Assembly (NCBI GenBank): GCA_934525325.1
Contig: CAKSZE010000007.1
Coordinates: forward strand, 1-44,554
Direction of reading: 5' to 3'
Origin: an uncultured Faecalibacterium sp.
Lineage (GTDB): Bacteria; Bacillota; Clostridia; Oscillospirales; Ruminococcaceae
DNA: 44,554 nt
This document shows positions 21,478 to 28,938 of the stretch, in pieces (within the stretch, counting starts at the first letter, position 1; every line of letters begins with the position of its first letter). The notes beneath the pieces were generated by a model. That model ran no database searches and had not been told where the DNA came from. It saw nothing but the letters and a program-made list of their open reading frames with translations. A program made the position numbers and the translations under genes.

Positions 21478-23555
21478 GCGTTTCTCTCCTTTTTCTCATT
21501 CAGGAACGCACGGCTCGCGCCGCGGGTAGTTTTTTGGATCAATCCGTCAAAGAGGACGAGCAGTCCGGGCAGGACGAACAGGACGATGATGACCGAGCAG
21601 AGTGTTCCCTGCCCCAGCAGCATTCCAAACTGTGCCAGCAGACCGTGGGTCGAGACGAAGCCCATCAGAAAACCAACGACAGTCAGTACGCTGCCCGATG
21701 TCAGAACGGACACCGTACAACTCGAAATGATCTCTCGCACCGATTCTTTCCGGCGCATCTGTCGCCGGTCGGTAAGGTAGCGGTTTGTAAACAGGATCGC
21801 ATAGTCCACGGTCGCACCCAACTGGACAGAGCTGATGATGAGATATGCGATATAAAAGATGGGCTGATCGGTAAAATACGGGATGGCCAGGTTGATCCAA
21901 ATCGCCGTCTCAATGCTCAGTACCAGCAGGACTGGCAGCGAGATGGATCGCATTGTAAGAAGCAGAACAAGAAACACCGCGCCGATGGCAATGCCGTTTA
22001 CCTCAGTCATATCCGCCGTAACGGTGTCCATCAGGTCATAGGTAGACACGCCCTGCCCGGCTAACTGCCATTCGTCGGGATAATGCTCCTCGGCAATTTT
22101 GCGGATCGTTTCCACTAGTTGAAATGTCTCATCGCCTTCATAGGCAGCATCGACCGTCAGCACCATCCGGGTATAGTGCTCACCGTTCAGCTTTGAAAGG
22201 GTCGCATCATCCAGATACTGTTCCGGGATCGAACCGCCCACCGTATCCACATAGGACAGGACGCTCGTCACCTGCGGCAGGGTGTGCAGCTGCTCGGACA
22301 GTTCCTTTTGGGTCGCAGTGCTGCTTTTGGGAACCATGAGAACATAGGTATCCGTTTTTCCAAAAATGTCCTCGATCTCTGCCGTATCCGCGCCAAGCTG
22401 CGTCTTGATGCCAAAAATATGAGAAGCACCGTAATAAAAGCCGTTGCTATTGGAGGCCAGATAGCTGGGTGCGACCAAGATGGCAAAAACACAGACGCAA
22501 GGCAGCATCACCTTGCAAACGACCTTTCCAAGCCCTTCAAACGATGGCAGAAAGCTGCGGTGTCGGGTCTTATCAATGAGCGGATAGGTTGCCAGAATAA
22601 AGACCGGCATAAACACGAACACCACGATCAGACTGATCGCAATGCCCTTTGCCAGTGCAAGCCCCAGATCCGGGCCGATCCGGAACCGCATCAGGCAGAG
22701 AGCCAGAAAGCCAATCACTGTCGTCAGACCGCTGGAGAAGATCGAACCGGTGGAGCTGCACAAAGCGTTCACCATCGCTTCTTGGAGATTGCCGTCCTGT
22801 CTGCGGTATTCCTCAAAGCTGTGGATCAGGAAAACGGAATAGTCCAGCGAAACAGCCAATTGCAAAATATTTCCGGCAGCATTCGTCACAAACGAGATCT
22901 CCCCGAAGATCAGGTTGCTGCCCGCGTTCAGAATGACCGCCACGCCAAGGCCCACTAGAACGATGAACGGTTCCGCCCACGAAGTTGTCGTCAGCGTCAG
23001 AACGACGACTGCAAACAATACACCGATCACTGCAATGATGGGAACCTCCTCGACCGTAGTGCTGGTTGCGACCGCCGTTGAGACGGCGCTGCCTGCCATG
23101 CAGTTGTCCCTGCCAATAAGTTCACGGATAGCGTCACATGTTTCGAGACTTTTGCCCTCGTCGATCGTCACAGAAAAGAGCGCATTCTGATCCTTATAAT
23201 ATTCATTACGTGTCTTTTCCGGAATAAAATCCAGCGGCTGCGTTACACTGGCCACATCGTCCAGCCATGTCACATCGGTCACGCCGTCCACGGCACAAAG
23301 TTTTTCTTTATAGGACAATGCTTCCGGCACCGTCACATTCCGTACCATCACACGGGCATTCGGAATACCGCCCGTATATTCTGCACCCATCGTTTCCAAG
23401 GCAATGGTAGAGGGACTGTCCTTGGGCAGATAGTCGTTCATGTCGTAATCGACCGCAATGAACTTCTGACAGAAAAAGCAGAGGACGAATGCCGCCAGAA
23501 AACCTGTTAGGATCAATCTTGGATATTTTACGACTTGTTGATAAAATTTTCGCAT
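21474..23555 (-). CDS. MMPL/RND-superfamily transporter
   Basis: 693 residues, shorter than Gram-negative RND pumps and the usual size for Firmicutes MMPL proteins. Membrane segment 1 at about 12-30, a large outside loop (DYDMNDYLPKDSP...), a block of membrane segments with the sterol-sensing-like LAVSLDYSVFLIHSFEEYR motif, a second outside loop (about 370-510), and a second block with GATVDYAILFTNRYL. Both blocks carry the D-Y-x-(V/I)-F/L proton-relay-type motif. Proton-driven export of lipids, peptides or drugs is likely. The whole pair is lower in GC than its neighbours and lies beside an IS110 remnant, suggesting acquisition. Confidence 0.88.
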   Translation of the reverse strand: MRKFYQQVVKYPRLILTGFLAAFVLCFFCQKFIAVDYDMNDYLPKDSPSTIALETMGAEYTGGIPNARVMVRNVTVPEALSYKEKLCAVDGVTDVTWLDDVASVTQPLDFIPEKTRNEYYKDQNALFSVTIDEGKSLETCDAIRELIGRDNCMAGSAVSTAVATSTTVEEVPIIAVIGVLFAVVVLTLTTTSWAEPFIVLVGLGVAVILNAGSNLIFGEISFVTNAAGNILQLAVSLDYSVFLIHSFEEYRRQDGNLQEAMVNALCSSTGSIFSSGLTTVIGFLALCLMRFRIGPDLGLALAKGIAISLIVVFVFMPVFILATYPLIDKTRHRSFLPSFEGLGKVVCKVMLPCVCVFAILVAPSYLASNSNGFYYGASHIFGIKTQLGADTAEIEDIFGKTDTYVLMVPKSSTATQKELSEQLHTLPQVTSVLSYVDTVGGSIPEQYLDDATLSKLNGEHYTRMVLTVDAAYEGDETFQLVETIRKIAEEHYPDEWQLAGQGVSTYDLMDTVTADMTEVNGIAIGAVFLVLLLTMRSISLPVLLVLSIETAIWINLAIPYFTDQPIFYIAYLIISSVQLGATVDYAILFTNRYLTDRRQMRRKESVREIISSCTVSVLTSGSVLTVVGFLMGFVSTHGLLAQFGMLLGQGTLCSVIIVLFVLPGLLVLFDGLIQKTTRGASRAFLNEKKERNA

Positions 23556-23596
23556 GAATGCGCCTCCGTGCAGCTAATTTTGATGTTGCAAAAGAA

Positions 23597-23605
23597 ATTG
23601 TACCA
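23597..23605 (-). promoter_or_regulatory. Extended -10 promoter of the MMPL operon
   Basis: Minus-strand TGG directly followed by TACAAT (23602-23597), an extended -10; no convincing -35 at the right distance. About 40 bases before the start codon. Confidence 0.4.
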
Positions 23606-23680
23606 CAGATGTCCGTCAAAATATATACCCAAAAAACAAAACTGTACGGTCGATATCGCACTTCACCGCCGTGAAGCTGT

Positions 23681-24556
23681 TCACCTTGCCGTTTCCAGCG
23701 GCTTCAGCGCACTTTTGCGGTATTGCAGAGGGCTTTGCCCGGTAGCTTTTGCAAACCGGGTGGAAAAGTTGCTGGCATCTCCAAAGCCTACCTCCTGTGC
23801 GATCTCGCCGACGCTGTGGTCGGTAAGGACAAGCAGTTCCTTTGCCTGTGTGATGCGGAAGTTGACCAGATAATTATACGGTGTCGTGCCCATATACCGC
23901 CGGAACAGACGCAGAAAATAGCTTTTGCTCATGTGTGCCTCGGCCAGCAGGTCGGCAAGACAAAGTTCCTTCTGGTAATTTTTGCGCAGGGTCTCCGCCG
24001 CCTGCAAAATGACCTGCCGTGTGCTGGTGGCTTCGGCCTGTGCAAGAATACTCCTGGCGCACAGCGCCAGCATCTCGTGGAGTGCCAGCCCGGTGGTCAC
24101 CATGCTGTCCACGGTGCTGCGCTCCATCTGCCCTAAAAGTGTTTCAAAATATTCCTGCATCTTGACCCCGGTAAGCTGTACCGGGGTCAGTTTTTTGCCC
24201 GGCAGCAACAGCGACTCCATGGCGGCGACCCCTGCGCCGTCCAGATGCACCCAGTAATGGTGCCAGCAGCTTTGCCCCGGGGCGGTGCAGTAGCTTTGCG
24301 GGGTACGGCAGTTCAGCAGCAGCGCCTGCCCGGTGCCGAGCACCACATGACTTTCCCCCTGCTCGATCAGCCCTGCACCCCGGAGGGTATAGAACAGGAT
24401 ATAGCTCTCCTTATCTGTGCGGGCGGTGGAAAAATGCTGCTGGGCATAAAACACCCCCACCTCGGTACAGTAATAGGGCTGTGCCAGTTCTGCCTCGCTG
24501 GGGGTGGTGTGCTTCCACAGGCTCTCCGGGGTCACATCCATGTTGTAAGTCAGCAT
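23681..24556 (-). CDS. AraC-family transcriptional regulator (rhamnose-type cluster)
   Basis: 291 residues. An N-terminal cupin-like sensor domain (about 40-130, with HYWVHLDG) and a C-terminal pair of helix-turn-helices (about 185-285: CLADLLAEAHMSKSYFLRLFRR, then VGEIAQEVGFGDASNFSTRF, and QSPLQYRK). It is divergent from the sugar operon at 24711-28635, whose promoter lacks a good -35, so it is probably its activator, responding to L-rhamnose or a related deoxysugar. GAGGAGCAGG precedes ATG at 24556. A palindrome occupies the spacer of its own promoter. Confidence 0.88.
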   Translation of the reverse strand: MLTYNMDVTPESLWKHTTPSEAELAQPYYCTEVGVFYAQQHFSTARTDKESYILFYTLRGAGLIEQGESHVVLGTGQALLLNCRTPQSYCTAPGQSCWHHYWVHLDGAGVAAMESLLLPGKKLTPVQLTGVKMQEYFETLLGQMERSTVDSMVTTGLALHEMLALCARSILAQAEATSTRQVILQAAETLRKNYQKELCLADLLAEAHMSKSYFLRLFRRYMGTTPYNYLVNFRITQAKELLVLTDHSVGEIAQEVGFGDASNFSTRFAKATGQSPLQYRKSALKPLETAR

Positions 24557-24582
24557 TTTCCTGCTCCTCTCTTTCTGTGCCT

Positions 24583-24678
24583 AGTATAGCGCACTGCACT
24601 TTGCAGTGCAAGAGTAGACTTTTCACAAAGAATGCGTCACCTTTGCGGATGGAATCGACAGCATACTACCTCTATACT
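24583..24678. promoter_or_regulatory. Divergent promoter region with palindrome (AraC gene / sugar operon)
   Basis: For the AraC gene on minus: TTGCAC (24611-24606), 17 bases, TATACT (24588-24583). The spacer is almost filled by GCACTGCA (24591-24598) and TGCAGTGC (24602-24609), an inverted repeat with a 3-base centre, a likely operator. For the sugar operon on plus: TATACT at 24673-24678 without a proper -35, consistent with dependence on an activator. Confidence 0.6.
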
Positions 24679-24710
24679 GGTAGCAGTCAAAGCCACGCAG
24701 GAGGCGCATT

Positions 24711-26018
24711 ATGCAAAAGAAATATCTTGCCATCGACATTGGTGCATCCAGCGGGCGGCACATTGTCGGATGGATGGAGAACGGCGTTCTCCGCACGGAA
24801 GAAGTGTACCGTTTTCCCAATAGCGTCCAGCGGGTGGACGGGCATCTGGAATGGGACATCGACAGCCTGTTTGCCAACGTGAAGCAGGGCATCCGGGAAG
24901 CCTTTGCAAAGTTCCCGGACATCGAGAGCCTTTCCATTGATACATGGGCGGTGGACTATGTGCTGCTGAAAGACGGCAAGCCCCTCTACCCTGTCTACGC
25001 CTACCGGGACAGCCGGACGCAGGCGGTGATTCCCGAAGTCCACAGCATCCTGCCGTTTGAAATGCTCTATGCACGCACCGGCATCCAGTTCCAGCCCTTC
25101 AACAGCATTTATCAGCTGTATGCCGACAAAAAAGCCGGGCGGCTGGCACAGGCCGAGGACTTTTTGATGATCCCGGAATATCTGCTGTGGAAACTCTGCG
25201 GCGTAAAGGCGCGGGAGTACACAAACGCCACCTCCACCGGCCTTGTCAATGCACAGACCAAGGAATACGATTCAGAGATTTTGAAGGCTCTAGGTCTGCC
25301 GGAGACCATGTTCCCCAAGCTGACGGTCCCCGGCACGGTGCTGGGTCCGCTGAAAGCCGACATTGCCGCCGAGGCGGGCGGGCAGACCAGGGTAGTGCTG
25401 TGCGCCACCCACGACACCGCCAGCGCGGTGGAGGGCATCCCCATGGAGCAGGGGGATGCACCGTTTTTGTCCTCCGGCACATGGAGCTTGCTGGGGGTCA
25501 AGCTGGCAAAGCCCATCACCAGCCCGGAAAGCTGCCGCGCCAACTTTACCAACGAGGGCGGCGTGGGGTACATCCGCTACCTGAAAAACATCATGGGTCT
25601 GTGGATCATCCAGTGTGTGCAAAAGCAGCTGGGCATCTCCTTTGCCGAGATGGTGGAGCTGGCCAAGACCAGCACCTACACCCGCATTTTTGACGTAAAC
25701 GCAGCCCACTTCTCCGCGCCACAGGATATGCGCGCGGAAATCAAGGCGGCTCTTGCCGAGACCGGGGAAGCCCCTGCCACGGATGCTGACCTTATCAACA
25801 GCATCTATCATTCGCTGGCGTACTGCTATGGGAAAGCCTTCCGGGAGTTGGAAGCGCTCACTGGGCAGCACTGGGACAAGCTGTATATCGCAGGCGGCGG
25901 CGCAAAGAATGCCACCCTGAACGAGCTGACCGCCCATTATACCGGAAAACAGGTGGTGGCGCTGCCCATCGAGGCCACCGCCATCGGCAATTTGAAGATC
26001 CAGATGAACATTCAATAA
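24711..26018 (+). CDS. rhaB: Rhamnulokinase (RhaB-like), shortened C-terminus
   Basis: 435 residues against about 470-490 for usual RhaB. FGGY-family sugar kinase: IDIGASSGRHIVG (N-terminal ATP/phosphate loop), SIDTWAVDYVLL, YRDSRT, ATHDTASAV, SSGTWSLLGV and the C-terminal AGGGAKNATLNELTAHYTGKQV adenosine motif are all present. After ATAIGNL the normal family would run about 50 residues further; here it reads KIQMNIQ and stops, 12 bases before the next gene, so the end has been lost or trimmed. All recognised active-site motifs remain, so it may be functional. It phosphorylates L-rhamnulose, or possibly L-fuculose. AGGAGG precedes ATG at 24711. Confidence 0.85.
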   Translation: MQKKYLAIDIGASSGRHIVGWMENGVLRTEEVYRFPNSVQRVDGHLEWDIDSLFANVKQGIREAFAKFPDIESLSIDTWAVDYVLLKDGKPLYPVYAYRDSRTQAVIPEVHSILPFEMLYARTGIQFQPFNSIYQLYADKKAGRLAQAEDFLMIPEYLLWKLCGVKAREYTNATSTGLVNAQTKEYDSEILKALGLPETMFPKLTVPGTVLGPLKADIAAEAGGQTRVVLCATHDTASAVEGIPMEQGDAPFLSSGTWSLLGVKLAKPITSPESCRANFTNEGGVGYIRYLKNIMGLWIIQCVQKQLGISFAEMVELAKTSTYTRIFDVNAAHFSAPQDMRAEIKAALAETGEAPATDADLINSIYHSLAYCYGKAFRELEALTGQHWDKLYIAGGGAKNATLNELTAHYTGKQVVALPIEATAIGNLKIQMNIQ

Positions 26019-26030
26019 GGAGGATTTCCC

Positions 26031-27449
26031 ATGCTCGTTGAAACCAAAGCCCGCGTTGGCGTGTTCGCCATTGCTCTGGGTGCCTATCTGCCCCAGTTCC
26101 CGACCCTCGTGCCCGAATTTGAGCAGCAGTACGCCGACTTCAAAAAGACCATTCCCGACACCGTAGAAGTCATTGACGGCGGCATCGTCACCACCAAGGA
26201 GCTGTCCATGGCCGCAGGTGACAAGTTCCGCGCCGCTGACGTCGATCTGGTCATTTTGCAGCTGCTGACCTACGCTACCTCTTACAATATGCTGCCCGCC
26301 GTGCGCGACCTGAACGTGCCCGTGGTGCTGGTGAATGTCCAGAAGAAGAAAGCCCCGGACTACGCCAATACCGACACCCCCACCTGGCTGGGCGAACTGT
26401 ACGCCTGCGGTGCCGTGGGCGAGATGGTGGCCGACTTGGAGCGCGCCGGCAAGCGTCACGCGGTCATCACCGGTGTGGTCGAGGGCGGCGACCCGCAGGT
26501 GCAGGCCGAGATCGAGGACTGGTGCCGTGCCGCACAGGTGCGCCGCCGCTTCCGTGACACCAATCTGGCACAGATCGGCCGTCCGTACCCCGGCATGATG
26601 GACTTGTATATTGACGAAACCAACCTCTACAACCGGATGTTCCTTTACACCAAGCAGTTCGACTGGGAGAAGATGTGGGCCATTGCCGACAACATCACCG
26701 ATGAAGCTGCCATCCGTGCCAAGGCACAGGATATTCTGGATACCTTCGATATCGAGGGCGGCGGCACCATTGAAAAGGTCTGGGACATGGCAAGGTATGT
26801 GGTGGCCTTTGAGCAGTGGGTCAAGGACGAGAAGATCGCGTTCATCGCATCCCACTACGATGGTTTTGCACAGGGCAAGGCCGGTGTGCTGGACAGCATG
26901 CTGATCCCGGCGTTTTCCATGCTCATCAAGCAGGGCGTGGCCTGCGCCGTGGAAGGCGACATCAAGGTGTCCATGGCCATGAGCATCCTCAAAACCATTG
27001 CAGGCTGCGGCCAGCTGAGTGAGATGTACTCCATCGACTTTGACGAGGATATCTGCATCATCGGTCACTCCGGTTCCGGCGATGCCGACATTTCCGAGAA
27101 GAAGCCCACCATGAAGATCGTGCCGGTGTTCCACGGCAAGACCGGCGGCGGCTACCTGACCCAGTTCTATCCCCACCTTGGCCCTGTGACCTATCTGGGC
27201 ATCACACAGGACAAGGACGGTCACTTCAAGTTCGTGGTGGCCGAGGGTGTCAACGAACCCGGCCCCATCTTCACCTTTGGCGATACCAATATGCGCACCC
27301 GCTTTACCTGCGGCGCACGGGAGTTCTGCAACCGCTGGAGCGAGGCTGGCCCCACCCACCACATGGCTGCGGCTACCGGCCGTCACATTGATACCATTCT
27401 GAAAGTGGCAAAAATCTTCGATGTTCCTGTGGACATCATCACCCAATAA
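26031..27449 (+). CDS. L-fucose/L-arabinose isomerase family protein
   Basis: 472 residues. It resembles AraA/FucI-type ketol isomerases rather than the TIM-barrel RhaA: an N-terminal Rossmann-like part (VGVFAIALGAYLPQFP, TYATSYNMLPAV), a middle domain and a C-terminal beta domain (PVFHGKTGGGYLTQFYPHLGP). Probable metal ligands are in HYDGF/EGDI and the GHSGSGDAD region. In this operon, between RhaB and RhaD, it is the only candidate for the aldose-to-ketose step, that is L-rhamnose to L-rhamnulose or L-fucose to L-fuculose. Start ATG at 26031 follows AAGGAGG directly after the kinase gene. Confidence 0.8.
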   Translation: MLVETKARVGVFAIALGAYLPQFPTLVPEFEQQYADFKKTIPDTVEVIDGGIVTTKELSMAAGDKFRAADVDLVILQLLTYATSYNMLPAVRDLNVPVVLVNVQKKKAPDYANTDTPTWLGELYACGAVGEMVADLERAGKRHAVITGVVEGGDPQVQAEIEDWCRAAQVRRRFRDTNLAQIGRPYPGMMDLYIDETNLYNRMFLYTKQFDWEKMWAIADNITDEAAIRAKAQDILDTFDIEGGGTIEKVWDMARYVVAFEQWVKDEKIAFIASHYDGFAQGKAGVLDSMLIPAFSMLIKQGVACAVEGDIKVSMAMSILKTIAGCGQLSEMYSIDFDEDICIIGHSGSGDADISEKKPTMKIVPVFHGKTGGGYLTQFYPHLGPVTYLGITQDKDGHFKFVVAEGVNEPGPIFTFGDTNMRTRFTCGAREFCNRWSEAGPTHHMAAATGRHIDTILKVAKIFDVPVDIITQ

Positions 27450-27479
27450 TGAAAAGCGAAGAAAAGAGAGGTATTTATC

Positions 27480-28307
27480 ATGGGTATTCTGGATATTGAA
27501 ATCGTAAAAGGCTTTATGCGGATGTGCAACGATGGCTGGCTGCAGGGCTGGCACGAGCGCAACGGCGGCAACCTGACCTACCGCATGAAGGAAGAGGAAG
27601 TGGCGCAGTGCCGTCCCTTCTTTGACGAGCAGCCCCGCGCATGGGTGAACATGGGCGTGCAGGCGGATAATCTGGCCGGGGAGTATTTCATCACCACCGG
27701 CTCGGGCAAATTCTTCCGCAATGTGGAGCCGGACCCCGTCCATAACATCGGCATCGTGGAGATCAACGACAAGGGCAACAGCTGGCGCATCGTCTGGGGC
27801 TTGGAGGACGGCGCAAAGCCCACCAGTGAGTTCCCCAGCCACTTTATGAACCACAGCGTCCGCAAGGCCGCCACCAATGGCGCAAACCGTGTCATCTACC
27901 ACTGCCACGCCACCAACGTCATTGCCCTGACCTACATTCTGCCCCTGACCGACCGGGACTTCACCCGCGCGCTGTGGCAGAGCGCTACCGAGTGTCCGGT
28001 AGTGTTCCCGGAGGGCGTGGGCGTCTGCCCGTGGATGGTACCCGGCGGGGCTGACATTGCCATGGCCACCAGCGAGCTGATGAAAACCTATCAGGCTGCC
28101 ATCTGGGCACAGCACGGCCTGTTCGCTTCCGGCCCGGACTTCGACATCACCTTCGGTCTGGCTCACACCATCGAAAAGAGCGCGGAAATTTACGTCAAGG
28201 TGCTCTCCATGGGCGGCGGCATCATCCGGCAGACCATCACCGACGACGACCTGCGCGCCATCGCCCACGACTTCGGCGTGACCCTGAACGAGAACTTCCT
28301 CGACTAA
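27480..28307 (+). CDS. rhaD: Rhamnulose-1-phosphate aldolase (RhaD)
   Basis: 275 residues, class II zinc aldolase that cleaves L-rhamnulose 1-phosphate to dihydroxyacetone phosphate and L-lactaldehyde. The residues known in E. coli RhaD fall at identical numbers: Glu117 (PTSEFPSH), His141 and His143 (YHCHAT) and His212 (AQHGLF). GGNLTYR at the N-terminus and TTGSGKFFRN, the phosphate site, are also present. This is the strongest evidence that the operon handles rhamnose. GAGAGG lies before ATG at 27480. No lactaldehyde reductase gene is nearby. Confidence 0.93.
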   Translation: MGILDIEIVKGFMRMCNDGWLQGWHERNGGNLTYRMKEEEVAQCRPFFDEQPRAWVNMGVQADNLAGEYFITTGSGKFFRNVEPDPVHNIGIVEINDKGNSWRIVWGLEDGAKPTSEFPSHFMNHSVRKAATNGANRVIYHCHATNVIALTYILPLTDRDFTRALWQSATECPVVFPEGVGVCPWMVPGGADIAMATSELMKTYQAAIWAQHGLFASGPDFDITFGLAHTIEKSAEIYVKVLSMGGGIIRQTITDDDLRAIAHDFGVTLNENFLD

Positions 28308-28317
28308 GGAGCAGGAC

Positions 28318-28635
28318 ATGGAACATATGGCATGGAAAGGCCGCATCAAACCTGGCTGCAAGGCCGAATACCAGAAGCGTCACAATGAGATCTGGCCGGA
28401 AATGGTCAAGGTGCTGAAAGATGCTGGCATCTGCAATTACAGCATCTTCTACTGCAACGATGAACTGTTCGGCTACTATGAGTGCGAAAAGGGCGTTGCC
28501 TATGCCGAGAAGGTGCAGGCAGAAAGCCCGGTCGTTGCCCGCTGGAACGAGTACATGAAGGACATTCTGGAACTGGAAATGGACCCCGTGACTGGCGCAC
28601 AGCCCAAGCTGGAACAGGTGTTCCGACTGGATTGA
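28318..28635 (+). CDS. rhaM: L-rhamnose mutarotase (RhaM)
   Basis: 105 residues, the normal RhaM length; a small ferredoxin-like-fold dimer that interconverts alpha and beta L-rhamnose. The catalytic His22 lies in KRHNEIWPEM, followed by the family's YSIFYCNDELFGYYE and the C-terminal aromatic region. It is the last gene of the operon, 10 bases after rhaD; AAGGAGCAGG sets the start at 28318 (a second ATG at 28327 is in frame). A terminator follows. Confidence 0.9.
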   Translation: MEHMAWKGRIKPGCKAEYQKRHNEIWPEMVKVLKDAGICNYSIFYCNDELFGYYECEKGVAYAEKVQAESPVVARWNEYMKDILELEMDPVTGAQPKLEQVFRLD

Positions 28636-28655
28636 GCAATCCATAATTCCATACA

Positions 28656-28700
28656 ACAACAGCCCGTCTGCTTTTGATTCAGACGGACTGTTGTATTTTT
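28656..28700 (+). terminator. Terminator of the rhamnose operon
   Basis: ACAACAG-C-CCGTCTG (28656-28670) pairs with CAGACGG-A-CTGTTGT (28680-28694), followed by ATTTTT. Confidence 0.85.
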
Positions 28701-28865
28701 AGCGCTCCCGGCACGACCTACAAGACAGCCCTTTCCCCGTGGAAGATCCCGTTCACCGCGTTGGCTGTTCTCTTCTATGCGCTGTTCGCCCTCTACATTT
28801 GGCGCACAGTCCTGCGCATCTGCGACCAGAAGCAGCCACCCGGAGCATTTCAAGCCGAGCCGTAA
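28701..28865 (+). pseudogene. C-terminal remnant of a membrane protein
   Basis: An open frame without start codon or ribosome binding site begins at the terminator and ends at TAA 28865. It reads SPWKIPFTALAVLFYALF then a short hydrophobic run and RTVLRICDQKQPPG, that is one membrane segment with a basic, polar tail, as at the end of an integral membrane protein. The parent family is not recognised. The next element is a terminator, as expected for the 3' end of a gene whose front part was deleted, perhaps when the sugar operon was inserted. Confidence 0.4.
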
Positions 28866-28873
28866 AGAACGCA

Positions 28874-28908
28874 AAAAGGCTGCCGCACGGAATGTGCAGC
28901 AGCCTTTT
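28874..28908. terminator. Bidirectional terminator downstream of gpmI
   Basis: AAAAGGCTGC-C-GCAC (28874-28888) pairs with GTGCA-GCAGCCTTTT (28894-28908), T/A runs on both sides. It serves gpmI on minus and whatever preceded it on plus. Confidence 0.8.
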
Positions 28909-28938
28909 GCTTTATTTATCCGGTTATCCCGTCTGGCA

